NCBI GenBank assembly: GCA_964413265.1 | Contig: CAYPRX010000004.1 | Location: 42,731 to 106,730 of the forward strand | DNA from: CAVYGN01 sp964413265 | GTDB taxonomy: Bacteria > Spirochaetota > Brevinematia > Brevinematales > JAOACQ01 | Direction: 5' to 3' | DNA length: 64,000 nucleotides | In this document: in pieces, positions 8,063-15,710 of the stretch | Position numbering within the stretch: the stretch's first letter is position 1 | Layout: the number at the start of each line of letters is the position of its first letter | Made by a program: the position numbers and the translations under genes | Notes under the pieces: model-generated | What the model was told of the DNA's origin: nothing | What the model saw: the letters and a program-made list of their open reading frames with translations, nothing else | Databases searched by the model: none

Positions 8063-8938
8063 ATGCCTAAAAAAATAATTCCCTTTCCTCAAAGAATTGA
8101 CTGTGTTCCAGAGGCTCTTATGAAGAGCACTGTTTCAGCCGCTCTTAAGGAAGACTTAGGCGAAATTGGTGACATAACAAGCCTGTCGACGCTGAAGGAT
8201 ATAAAAGAAAATGTTATCTCCTCAGTAGTAACCAGGGAAGAAGGTGTAGTATGCGGTCTTGATATTTTTATTTCTGTTTATAAGCAAATCGATCCACTGC
8301 TCGTAATAAAAAAAGAAAAAAACGATGGAGATGTGGTAAAAAAAAACGACATTTTAATTGAAATTTCGGGAAATCCGGCTTCGATCACTTCAGGTGAAAG
8401 AACAGCTTTAAATTTTCTGGGTCTTCTCTCAGGCATATCGACTAATGTTCACAGCCTTGTCAGTCTCATTAAAGGCAGCTCTGCAAAGCTTCTTGATACC
8501 AGGAAGACCCTTCCGAACTTAAGACTTTTTCAAAAATACGCCGTAGCCAAAGGGGGAGGTTATAATCACAGAATGGGGCTTTTTGATATGGTACTGATCA
8601 AGGACAACCATATTACATCCTCAGGGGGGATTGAAGAAGCTGTCAGAAAAGCCCGGAATGCGTTTCCCGATCAGGTCATCGAAGTGGAGATAAGAAATAG
8701 TGATGAGGTCAGGGAAGCCCTTTTTACCGACGCCGATATAATAATGCTTGATAATATGGACAATGAAAATGTCAAAAAGGCCATAACCCTCATCAAAAAC
8801 GATAAGTATATAGAGATTTCCGGAAACATAGACAGGAACAGGCTTGTTGAACTGGCCAATCTTGGGGTTGACTTCATATCGATGGGGGCCCTCACCCATA
8901 ATTTACGACCTCTGGACTTAAGTCTGCTTATTAAATAA
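8063..8938 (+). CDS. nadC: Nicotinate-nucleotide pyrophosphorylase (carboxylating)
   Basis: The predicted protein has 291 residues, the usual NadC length. It has the entry block ALKEDLGEIGDITS, then GERTALNFLGLLSGI, then LDTRKTLPNLR and KDNHI, all typical of quinolinate phosphoribosyltransferase. The end reads ISMGALTHNLRPLDLSL, also typical. It converts quinolinate and PRPP to nicotinate mononucleotide in de novo NAD synthesis. It follows the PilZ gene by 23 bases and may belong to the same transcript. No nadA or nadB is in the window. Confidence 0.96.
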   Translation: MPKKIIPFPQRIDCVPEALMKSTVSAALKEDLGEIGDITSLSTLKDIKENVISSVVTREEGVVCGLDIFISVYKQIDPLLVIKKEKNDGDVVKKNDILIEISGNPASITSGERTALNFLGLLSGISTNVHSLVSLIKGSSAKLLDTRKTLPNLRLFQKYAVAKGGGYNHRMGLFDMVLIKDNHITSSGGIEEAVRKARNAFPDQVIEVEIRNSDEVREALFTDADIIMLDNMDNENVKKAITLIKNDKYIEISGNIDRNRLVELANLGVDFISMGALTHNLRPLDLSLLIK

Positions 8939-9025
8939 AACAACATCATAAATTAAAGTTTTATTATTCCCTACCGATAATAGAAAGTGGGATTTTCCGC
9001 CCTGGTATAATTTAGCCCCTATCCC

Positions 9026-9054
9026 TTGATTTTTATTAAAAAATAAGCTATATT
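9026..9054 (+). promoter_or_regulatory. Predicted sigma-70 promoter of tmRNA
   Basis: TTGATT (9026-9031) and TATATT (9049-9054) are separated by 17 bases. Transcription would start near 9061, a few bases before the mature tmRNA 5' end at 9066. This fits RNase P trimming. Confidence 0.65.
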
Positions 9055-9065
9055 TGAATGTTGGA

Positions 9066-9412
9066 GGGGGCGTACGGCTTTCGACTGGGACGGCGGGATT
9101 TATAGACTTCAGGCAGGGCTTGAGTAACCCTTTAAACTGCTCAGTAAATTTAGACGCAAAAGAAGATTATTCGTTTGCGATGGCAGCTTAAGCTGCCCCC
9201 TGTAAGCTTTTCTTTCCCTCGGGATTGCTGACAGGTCAGAATTGAGGGATAAGCTTCGCAGAGCCGGGATGCGGGGCCGATGAAATTCCGGCTTTGAAAT
9301 AAACGGTTTTTGTTTCATCCACGTTTATTTTGAAAAAAAGATGGAACTAAGCTTGTGAATAAAGTTTATAAGTTCCGGTTTCAGGACGTGGGTTCGATTC
9401 CCACCGCCTCCA
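9066..9412 (+). ncRNA. ssrA: Transfer-messenger RNA (tmRNA)
   Basis: The tRNA-like ends match well. The 5' acceptor strand GGGGGCG (9066-9072) pairs with CGCCTCC (9405-9411), with one G-U pair, and the discriminator is A at 9412. The CCA end is not encoded. The D-loop region reads TACGGCTTTCGACTGGGA and the T-arm GTGGGTTCGATTCCCAC. The tag reading frame runs from GTA at 9144 to TAA at 9189 and encodes VNLDAKEDYSFAMAA. Its AMAA end fits the usual ALAA-type degradation signal. The stop sits in the loop of a perfect hairpin, GGCAGC-TTAA-GCTGCC (9182-9197), as expected for helix 5. A valine resume codon is unusual. The RNA rescues stalled ribosomes together with SmpB, which is not in this window. 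Confidence 0.96.
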
Positions 9413-9420
9413 ATATTATA

Positions 9421-9434
9421 CTCCATTAATGGAG
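9421..9434 (+). promoter_or_regulatory. Palindromic hairpin overlapping the next gene's ribosome binding site
   Basis: The 14-base palindrome CTCCATTAATGGAG begins nine bases after the tmRNA end. Its right arm contains most of the GGAGG (9431-9435) used by the gene at 9441. It could terminate tmRNA transcription (GATTTT follows), hide the ribosome site, or both. Confidence 0.4.
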
Positions 9435-9440
9435 GATTTT

Positions 9441-9761
9441 ATGAAGATCGATAGTTTGAATTTAAATCTTAACAGCAGCAACATTAAAGCAGTTGAAAAA
9501 AAAGCTGCGGTAAAAAAAGATTTTTCTTCTCTGGTTACAATACGTGAAGGTAATACTCAGGGCGTTAACCTGCCCAAAAATGCTAATAAGGATCTTGTGC
9601 AGGATTTTGCCGAATGGTACTTCAAGGAAGGTAAGTCTTACGAAACAACCAAAAGTTATAAACAGGCAATTTCTGCTTATGAAAAATCCAATTCAGTAGA
9701 GCCAGATATTAACAAAGCCCACATGATCGATCAGGTAAGAAAAAAAGAATTCGATCAGTAA
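9441..9761 (+). CDS. Small TPR-like protein, unknown function
   Basis: The predicted protein has 106 residues. The first half is low in complexity, rich in Asn, Lys and Ser (MKIDSLNLNLNSSNIK), and looks disordered. The second half holds one TPR-like helical pair, with WYFKEGKSYETTKSYKQAIS near 63-82 and then AYEKSNSVEPD. There is no signal peptide. I chose the ATG at 9441 because GGAGG lies five bases upstream; an in-frame ATG at 9429 would put that site inside the gene. It directly follows tmRNA and precedes a lipoprotein gene by 37 bases. I do not recognise a specific family. Confidence 0.65.
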   Translation: MKIDSLNLNLNSSNIKAVEKKAAVKKDFSSLVTIREGNTQGVNLPKNANKDLVQDFAEWYFKEGKSYETTKSYKQAISAYEKSNSVEPDINKAHMIDQVRKKEFDQ

Positions 9762-9798
9762 CTATTCAATTCCTGCTTTAGAATAAAGGAAAATATGG

Positions 9799-10440
9799 AT
9801 GAAAATCCTCCCGTTGGCTGCATCATCGTTACTGTTATTTGCTGTGATCAGTTCATGTTCCCAGGATTCCTCATCCATGGCAGTTATTTCGGCAGAAGCC
9901 GTCGGCAACTGGGTTAATTTTAACGGCATACCACTTTTGACGCGGACAAGTAACTTTCAGAATAAAGGAAACATAAAGGATATTAGAATAAGCCCATGTG
10001 AATTCTACATTGATATAAGGATTATAAAGCTCAAAAACGCTTCCGGAGAGTGGATAACGCTGCTAGACAAGGGGTCAACCGCGAGCAGGGATATCATAGG
10101 AACAAGTTTAGCGGCTCCGAGAACGCTCGTGAAGCCTGCCGACTACACCGCGCTGCTTATCGGTCTGAGTGAAAATTGGTATTTGAAGGGCACATACACT
10201 AACGCGAAAGGCATAGCGGCAAGCATGGTAGTAACAAATACCAACTCAAGCGCATTAGAATATTTTATCTTCAGTACTTCGGCCGGGGCCTCAAATGCTT
10301 ATAATTTCAGAAGCGGGGATTTTAAGCAGGTCTATCTTTTTTTCGATACAATTGAGATGATTCATCTAACGACTGATTCCCGGGGGGGGATTTCAAATGT
10401 TACCGTTAGAAGGCCGACCCTCGAAATTAATTTATATTAA
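9799..10440 (+). CDS. Putative lipoprotein, unknown function
   Basis: The predicted product has 213 residues with a signal peptide and a lipobox ending AVISSC at about residue 20, so it is probably a lipoprotein. The mature part is rich in Ser, Thr and Asn and in short hydrophobic strands, suggesting an all-beta extracytoplasmic fold. I recognise no domain. It is 21 bases upstream of an ExbD-like gene and likely in one transcript with it and the TonB-like gene. That context hints at an envelope function connected with energised outer-membrane processes, but this is inference. Confidence 0.68.
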   Translation: MKILPLAASSLLLFAVISSCSQDSSSMAVISAEAVGNWVNFNGIPLLTRTSNFQNKGNIKDIRISPCEFYIDIRIIKLKNASGEWITLLDKGSTASRDIIGTSLAAPRTLVKPADYTALLIGLSENWYLKGTYTNAKGIAASMVVTNTNSSALEYFIFSTSAGASNAYNFRSGDFKQVYLFFDTIEMIHLTTDSRGGISNVTVRRPTLEINLY

Positions 10441-10461
10441 TTTAGAAAATCTAGGGGTCAT

Positions 10462-10869
10462 ATGAATTTGCCCAGAAAATTTAAAATTTCTGCAGGAATA
10501 GATCCGATACCGTTTTTAAATGTTTTTTTTCTGGTTTTCATGTTTTATATATTAAATCCCCATTCCCTGAATATCAGGGTTTTTAATGTAAGTCCATATG
10601 ATCAGCCAATTCAAGCTGGAATTTTCAAAGGTTCTGAGGCTTATATCACACTTAAAAAGAACGGTTCAGTCCTTATCAATAACATTCCTGTAGGATGGGA
10701 CAGCCTGGGTGTCAGGATCAAAGAAATCTATAACGCAGACAGCAACACAACTGTAGTAATACAGGGTGGCAAAGAAATTTCGTTTGGAAAAATCATCGAT
10801 GTTATGAATGTTCTCAGGCTGGCCGGAATAAAAAAATTACGATTGGCTGAAAATAATAAAAACGAGTAA
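10462..10869 (+). CDS. ExbD/TolR-like inner membrane protein with altered channel residue
   Basis: The predicted protein has 135 residues: a short cytoplasmic start, one membrane helix (about 15-32) and a periplasmic domain. That domain has ITLKKNGSVLINN and TTVVIQGGKEISFGKIIDVM, typical of ExbD/TolR. In this family the helix contains PFxD, whose Asp carries protons through the ExbB/ExbD or TolQ/TolR motor. Here the matching site reads PFLNVFF, so the residue is Asn20 (codon AAT). Another Asp (14) lies just before the helix. No ExbB/TolQ gene is adjacent. It may therefore be a non-energised or structural homologue. It precedes the TonB-like gene by six bases. Confidence 0.78.
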   Translation: MNLPRKFKISAGIDPIPFLNVFFLVFMFYILNPHSLNIRVFNVSPYDQPIQAGIFKGSEAYITLKKNGSVLINNIPVGWDSLGVRIKEIYNADSNTTVVIQGGKEISFGKIIDVMNVLRLAGIKKLRLAENNKNE

Positions 10870-10875
10870 AGAAAT

Positions 10876-11673
10876 ATGAAAGAACTCGGTATTAAAAAAA
10901 GTTTTATTATCTCTCTTTCCGGCCATCTTATACTTCTCATCTTTCTGGCTTTTATTATGGCCGCCAGGATCCAGAACGACGATAAGGACCTGGTTACCGT
11001 AAACCTTGAACCACTTGGTGAGAGTCTTTCCAAAGACCTCGGCGACAATATGTATGAACCGTCAAGAAAGTCCCTGCCGAGACTGGGGGACAGAAAAACA
11101 CTGACCCCTGAGAATAAAACAATTCCTGAGAAGGCTATGCCTGAAAAAGAGAAAGAAAGCGAAAAGAGTATCCTGGGCGCAACAGGAGAAGACCTTACGA
11201 GAAATTCTCATGACAATAAAACAGATACAGCAGAATTCAAGAACCAGGTTAGCAATACAATCAGCCAGGAAGAAATGAAACAGCAGGAAATCAACAAGCT
11301 TTTCGGAGACATAGAAAAGGCACTTGAACAGGGGGGAAGCGCCTCATCGATCGGAGGAAACGGCTCCGATCTTTCTGGTGATCCACTTTCCGATGCTTCA
11401 TGGGGCTCAAGACCGAGGAAAACAACCTTTTTCCCCGATATCCAATCGAAAATACCAGATCAATATAAAAGGAAGGGGCTCAATTATTCAATTACAGTCA
11501 GACTGACCTTCGATAAGAATGGTCTTGCATCAATGGTTGAAATTATAACTTCATCAGGAGACCCGGCAATCGACAGCATCTTCAATGAGGAACTTCGTAA
11601 AATAAGGGTTGAACCGATCGATGTGGATCGGATAGATAAGGTAACCAAAATTTTTAAAATATCTTTGAAATAA
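10876..11673 (+). CDS. TonB-like energy transducer protein
   Basis: The predicted protein has 265 residues. An N-terminal membrane helix (about 10-30, FIISLSGHLILLIFLAFIM) is followed by a long charged, probably extended periplasmic linker. A C-terminal TonB-type domain follows, with YSITVRLTFDKNGLASMVEI and SSGDPAIDSIFNEELRKIRV. The linker is rich in Lys and Glu rather than in Pro as in classical TonB. It likely links an inner-membrane motor to outer-membrane receptors or a related envelope process. It sits after the ExbD-like gene, but its usual ExbB partner is missing here. Confidence 0.8.
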   Translation: MKELGIKKSFIISLSGHLILLIFLAFIMAARIQNDDKDLVTVNLEPLGESLSKDLGDNMYEPSRKSLPRLGDRKTLTPENKTIPEKAMPEKEKESEKSILGATGEDLTRNSHDNKTDTAEFKNQVSNTISQEEMKQQEINKLFGDIEKALEQGGSASSIGGNGSDLSGDPLSDASWGSRPRKTTFFPDIQSKIPDQYKRKGLNYSITVRLTFDKNGLASMVEIITSSGDPAIDSIFNEELRKIRVEPIDVDRIDKVTKIFKISLK

Positions 11674-11705
11674 TAATTTCCGGGCTAAGAGGTTTTGTTG
11701 AGAGA

Positions 11706-12398
11706 ATGATCCTGAATATAGCTCACCGGGGAGGAATGGGTCTCGAACCTGAAAATACTCTTCGCGCTTTTTCACGAGCTTATTCCAGCGGAGCCGACGG
11801 GATCGAATTCGATGTTCAGAGAACAGCCGATGGAAGACTTGTCGTTTTTCATGACAAGGATCTTGAAAGGATCACAGGCTTTAAGGCCAACCTGAAGGAT
11901 ACAACCTTCAGTGAACTGCAAAAGCTGGATGCCGGAAAGGGGGAAAAGGTCCCGCTGCTTGAAGAAACCCTCTATCTTGCATACGGCTTTAAGCTTGTTC
12001 TTATTATCGAATTAAAGAATCCTGAATTTTATCCTGGGATAGAAAAGCAATTGCTGGACCTTATCTCAGGAATTTATCATCCGGGACTTGTAAGGATAGC
12101 TTCTTTCAATATGGAGTGTCTTGAGCGTCTCAGGATTCTGAATCCTACCATCCATCTTGTCAGGAATTTCCGTTTCAATATGCCCTCAAACAATGAGCAC
12201 TATGATACAGCAAGCATAGATGCACGGAACCTGAAGTACTTCCCCTGGCGGTTAAGGGGCTACAGGATGCATTGCAGGGATATTTTTGTGTGGGTCGTTA
12301 ACAGGAAACACGATATGAGATATTTCATTAAGGCCGGCGTGAATGCAATAATAACTGATTACCCGGACAGGCTTAATGAACTGATAGATAAAAAATGA
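11706..12398 (+). CDS. Glycerophosphodiester phosphodiesterase
   Basis: The predicted protein has 230 residues with the GDPD signature. The motifs are AHRGG at 6-10, EPENT at 14-18, GIEFDV at 32-37 with Glu34 and Asp36 as metal ligands, and VVFHDKDLERITG with the catalytic His49. It hydrolyses glycerophosphodiesters to glycerol 3-phosphate and an alcohol, in phospholipid turnover. There is no signal peptide, so it is cytoplasmic, like UgpQ. It lies between the TonB-like gene and an ABC transporter and may be transcribed with either. Confidence 0.93.
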   Translation: MILNIAHRGGMGLEPENTLRAFSRAYSSGADGIEFDVQRTADGRLVVFHDKDLERITGFKANLKDTTFSELQKLDAGKGEKVPLLEETLYLAYGFKLVLIIELKNPEFYPGIEKQLLDLISGIYHPGLVRIASFNMECLERLRILNPTIHLVRNFRFNMPSNNEHYDTASIDARNLKYFPWRLRGYRMHCRDIFVWVVNRKHDMRYFIKAGVNAIITDYPDRLNELIDKK

Positions 12399-12450
12399 AA
12401 TATTTCAGGACTTCAAACGTCTCATATTTGAAATCAAATAAGGATATATT

Positions 12451-13395
12451 ATGGATGCCATCAAGGTCAGAGGTCTCTCAAAAAAATTCAAGGATGTTCT
12501 TGCTGTCGATCATATTTCGTTTGATGTGCAAAAGGGTGAACTCTTCGGATTGCTAGGCCCGAACGGCGCGGGTAAAACAACGACCATCAATATGCTTTCT
12601 ACACTGATCAGGCCTGGCTCTGGAGAAGCATATGTAATGGGCTTTGATATCTTAAAACAGAGAGATCATGTCAGAAAAAGCATAGGTGTTGTTTTTCAGG
12701 AACCTGCTCTGGACGGCAGGCTGACCGGCAGGGAAAACCTGGAATTCCATGCTATGATGTACAGTATGAATAAGGTCGAAAGAATGTCAAGAATAAAAGA
12801 AGTCCTTGAACTTGTAGAGCTCTCGGATAAAGCTGGTAAAAAAGTCGAAACCTATTCAGGGGGAATGAAGCGCAGGCTTGAAATGGCAAGAGGCCTGATG
12901 CACAGGCCTGAAATACTCTTCCTCGACGAACCTACCATCGGGCTTGATTCCCAGACAAGGAGACATATCTGGGATTATATCAAAAAACTCAATTCAGATA
13001 CAGGCATAACGATGATGCTGACTACCCATTATATGGAAGAAGCAGACTTTCTCTGCAGCAGGACCCTCATAATAGATTACGGTAAAATAGTTGCCCTCGA
13101 TACCCCATCCAATCTTAAAAATATACTTGGAGGAGATGTTGTCGACATCGAAATAACGGACTCATGTGATACTTTCATACCTGAGCTTAAAAAGATCGAA
13201 TGGATCAAGACAATAAAGGAGCATGACTGCCGCCTGAGTCTTACAATGAACAGCGGAGAAAAAAGGATTCCCCAGCTCGTATCTCTGGCTCAGCGTCATA
13301 AAATCAATATTGCCTCGATCAATCTGCATAAGCCTAGCCTTGATGATGTGTTTATTCATTTCACAGGAAAAACGATCCGTAAACAGGAATCTTAG
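12451..13395 (+). CDS. ABC-2 type transporter ATP-binding protein
   Basis: The predicted protein has 314 residues. It has the Walker A loop GPNGAGKTT (36-44), the signature YSGGM (135-139), Walker B LFLDEP (156-161) and a C-terminal extension typical of DrrA/CcmA-like exporters. It energises the membrane partner encoded 14 bases downstream. The cargo is unknown; drugs, lipids or polysaccharides are possible for this family. A ribosome site AAGGAT precedes the ATG. Confidence 0.95.
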   Translation: MDAIKVRGLSKKFKDVLAVDHISFDVQKGELFGLLGPNGAGKTTTINMLSTLIRPGSGEAYVMGFDILKQRDHVRKSIGVVFQEPALDGRLTGRENLEFHAMMYSMNKVERMSRIKEVLELVELSDKAGKKVETYSGGMKRRLEMARGLMHRPEILFLDEPTIGLDSQTRRHIWDYIKKLNSDTGITMMLTTHYMEEADFLCSRTLIIDYGKIVALDTPSNLKNILGGDVVDIEITDSCDTFIPELKKIEWIKTIKEHDCRLSLTMNSGEKRIPQLVSLAQRHKINIASINLHKPSLDDVFIHFTGKTIRKQES

Positions 13396-13409
13396 ACGGG
13401 GAGGCTCTT

Positions 13410-14177
13410 ATGAGAAGAAATCTTATGGTTATATATGTAATGTGGCTTAGGGACATGAAGAGGTTCGTCCGTGCTCCCTCAAGGATCATAGGCAGCCTTG
13501 TTATTCCCTTTCTTCTTCTGATTTCTCTAGGTCTCGGATTTGGGAAGACTGCAATACCAGGTCTGTCGGGTAGTACCGGTTATCTGGGGTTTTTGGTACC
13601 CGGAATGGCGGCAATGACAATTCTTTTTACAGGAATGTTCTCAGGCCTGTCAGTACTCTGGGACAGGCAATACGGCTTTCTCAAGGAAATCATGGTTGCA
13701 CCGGTTTCAAGAGTTTCTATTGTCATAGGAAGGATCGTTAGCGGTGCAACGACTGGGGTAATTCAGACTTACTTATTGATCTTCATTTCAATCCTGATCG
13801 GTTTCAGATTACCACCCATTTTACCGCTTTTTGTTTCTTTGATTTTCATGATACTTATGGCTTTCATATTCACAAGCATTGGTTTGATCTTCGCATCCAG
13901 AATGAAGGACGAACAGGGGTTCGGCCTTATCATGAACTTTATTGTCTTTCCTCTCCTCTTCCTTTCCGGCGCTTTTGTTCCTCTGAATAATTTTCCACTC
14001 TGGGTAAAAATTATTTCATACGCGAACCCTATGACATACGGAGTGGAAGGTTTGAGGCACTCCCTGCTAGGCTTTTCAATGATCTCACTTCCCGTCTGCC
14101 TGACAGTGATGGGATCGATCGCTGTACTGCTCATTATTATCGGTGCATACTTCTTTGAAACCAGTGAAGTGGTATGA
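13410..14177 (+). CDS. ABC-2 type transporter permease
   Basis: The predicted protein has 255 residues and about six membrane helices. The block GFLKEIMVAPVSRVSIVIGR and the later helix LIMNFIVFPLLFLSGAFVPL are hallmarks of ABC-2 permeases of the DrrB/YadH type. It pairs with the ATPase encoded just upstream, with GGGGAGG before the ATG. It likely forms a homodimeric exporter. The substrate cannot be inferred. Confidence 0.94.
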   Translation: MRRNLMVIYVMWLRDMKRFVRAPSRIIGSLVIPFLLLISLGLGFGKTAIPGLSGSTGYLGFLVPGMAAMTILFTGMFSGLSVLWDRQYGFLKEIMVAPVSRVSIVIGRIVSGATTGVIQTYLLIFISILIGFRLPPILPLFVSLIFMILMAFIFTSIGLIFASRMKDEQGFGLIMNFIVFPLLFLSGAFVPLNNFPLWVKIISYANPMTYGVEGLRHSLLGFSMISLPVCLTVMGSIAVLLIIIGAYFFETSEVV

Positions 14178-14199
14178 TGTCCATCTGATCGATTTCAGC

Positions 14200-14820
14200 T
14201 TATATTATGAGTCTGCGTCCAAGTACCAAGCAACCTGCTGACAGCACTAATACGCCTGAAACAGCCACATAGGTAGAAATCATCGGCCCCAGGGCATAGA
14301 CAACAGCTCCAATAAAAATCAAAATACCTGCGCTTTTGTGAAATTCCTTTGTACTTATCAGGGAAAAAGTGAAAAGAACAACACCCAAAGCTAAAATGAT
14401 TTGAAAAATAAGTCGAAAAAGGGCAATCATTGGATGATGCATAAGAATGGACTCACTGAAAAGGGGAATTGACGGTAAATGACTTAAAATTGCCGGATAA
14501 ACAAATATTTCCCATGCAATCTGGCAGGCTTCCAGAATAAAAGCCGTTACAACAAATAGAAACCCCAGGAAACCGATTATTCCAGCTCTGGAATAAAAAA
14601 GTGAATAGACAGCCGTGAATCCAAATATCATCAATAAAACCCCTGCAAAAGCTATGGTAGAAATCAAAATCCAGTGCTGGTTTGATACAATCACAGAGAA
14701 GTCTTTAACTCTTTGAATTACAGGTAGAAGAGTTATCCTTAAAACAGACCAGAGAGCCAATAACACAGAACCTGTAATCATAGCCAAACCGCCAGATCTT
14801 TGAATTGCTGAAATTTTCAT
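14200..14820 (-). CDS. Multi-pass membrane protein, unknown function
   Basis: The predicted protein has 206 residues with about six hydrophobic helices, beginning MKISAIQRSGGLAMITGSVL. I recognise no family. It is the only minus-strand gene between two plus-strand runs, convergent with the ABC permease. GGAGGCGTT precedes the ATG. A perfect consensus promoter (14949-14977) drives it through a leader of about 120 bases. A DUF-type membrane protein family is likely, but function is unknown. Confidence 0.8.
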   Translation of the reverse strand: MKISAIQRSGGLAMITGSVLLALWSVLRITLLPVIQRVKDFSVIVSNQHWILISTIAFAGVLLMIFGFTAVYSLFYSRAGIIGFLGFLFVVTAFILEACQIAWEIFVYPAILSHLPSIPLFSESILMHHPMIALFRLIFQIILALGVVLFTFSLISTKEFHKSAGILIFIGAVVYALGPMISTYVAVSGVLVLSAGCLVLGRRLII

Positions 14821-14948
14821 AACGCCTCCATTTATTCCACATCTAAAACAAAGTACCCGCTGCTGTAATTATTGCTTTTCAGCCGACATTCACTGCAATC
14901 CCTCCTCTTTCTTTTCCGGCCTTCTTTACTACATTAATTCAGATGCCA

Positions 14949-14977
14949 ATTATAATTTATTAAATATTTATTGTCAA
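14949..14977 (-). promoter_or_regulatory. Consensus sigma-70 promoter for the reversed membrane gene
   Basis: On the minus strand TTGACA (14972-14977) and TATAAT (14949-14954) are separated by exactly 17 bases, matching both consensus hexamers. Confidence 0.75.
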
Positions 14978-15033
14978 AATGAAATCGGTGCTGAGAATGT
15001 TACAAAAAAAATTTTTAACGTTGATTCGATAGA

Positions 15034-15062
15034 TTGCTTAATTTTTTCCAAGGTGTTAAAAT
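15034..15062 (+). promoter_or_regulatory. Possible promoter of the secreted TPR-like gene
   Basis: TTGCTT (15034-15039) and TAAAAT (15057-15062) are spaced by 17 bases, about 108 bases before the start codon at 15170. The match is moderate. Confidence 0.35.
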
Positions 15063-15169
15063 AATATAGATTTCTTTTTAAAAAGCGGCATATTATTCAT
15101 TATTTAATTAAAGATATTATATAATATGCTTGAATTTAAAATGCTTTATTAAAATTTTGGGAGGTTCAT

Positions 15170-15682
15170 ATGAGATACGTGTTAATCGCTTTATTATTAT
15201 TCTCCATGAATATCGCTTTATTCGCTGTTTCTTATGACAACCTTGCACCGTCTCAGAGAAAAATCCTGTCTTCAGATTGGCTGGAAACAGCTAAAGCTTA
15301 TTACAGCAACCATAAGAACTTAAAGGCTAAAAACTGTCTGAAGTATTCGAATGAGCTTTATCCAATGGGTGCTGACGCAGCCAAGGCAAGGGAACTGTTA
15401 AAAAAATACTTTAATATAACGATCCAATATGACTCTGAAAGTCAGTTCAAGACTTATGTTAATAACGCAGATTCAGCACAGGATGTTCAGACGAATTATA
15501 TTCTGAACAATCTTCTGATGGCATCTGAAATCAAGCAGGATAAAGACGTCCTCTACAGGATCGCTGTACTCTATAATTCTCAGGATGACAAGGTTAACGC
15601 TTCCAAGTTTTTAAAAAAGGCCCTGGACGCAGGCTACTCTCCTGACTCTGTTGAGCCCGATTTGAAAGATATCATTAAATAA
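15170..15682 (+). CDS. Secreted TPR-like protein, unknown function
   Basis: The predicted protein has 170 residues. An N-terminal signal peptide (MRYVLIALLLFSMNIALFAV) should direct it to the periplasm. The rest is helical, with TPR-like features such as ETAKAYYSNHKNLKAKNCLK and VLYRIAVLYNSQDDKVNASK, so it probably forms a small solenoid. GGGAGG precedes the ATG. It lies 28 bases upstream of the membrane-anchored TPR/Mrr-like gene, so the two probably act in the same process. No specific family is recognised. Confidence 0.7.
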   Translation: MRYVLIALLLFSMNIALFAVSYDNLAPSQRKILSSDWLETAKAYYSNHKNLKAKNCLKYSNELYPMGADAAKARELLKKYFNITIQYDSESQFKTYVNNADSAQDVQTNYILNNLLMASEIKQDKDVLYRIAVLYNSQDDKVNASKFLKKALDAGYSPDSVEPDLKDIIK

Positions 15683-15710
15683 AATCATTTGATTTGAGGC
15701 GGGGGTAGTC

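Larger units (their letters stand above)
14821..15169. other. Intergenic region with two divergent promoters
   Basis: This AT-rich stretch of 349 bases carries a perfect minus-strand promoter (14949-14977) and a weaker plus-strand promoter (15034-15062). The minus-strand leader contains AGGAGGG followed by a very short reading frame (MSAEKQ) that I do not call as a gene. I see no RNA gene or repeat. Confidence 0.7.

Noticed and set aside
9109..9318. A minus-strand reading frame of 69 codons inside the tmRNA
   Set aside because: It is entirely within a well supported tmRNA and has no ribosome site or protein-like pattern.
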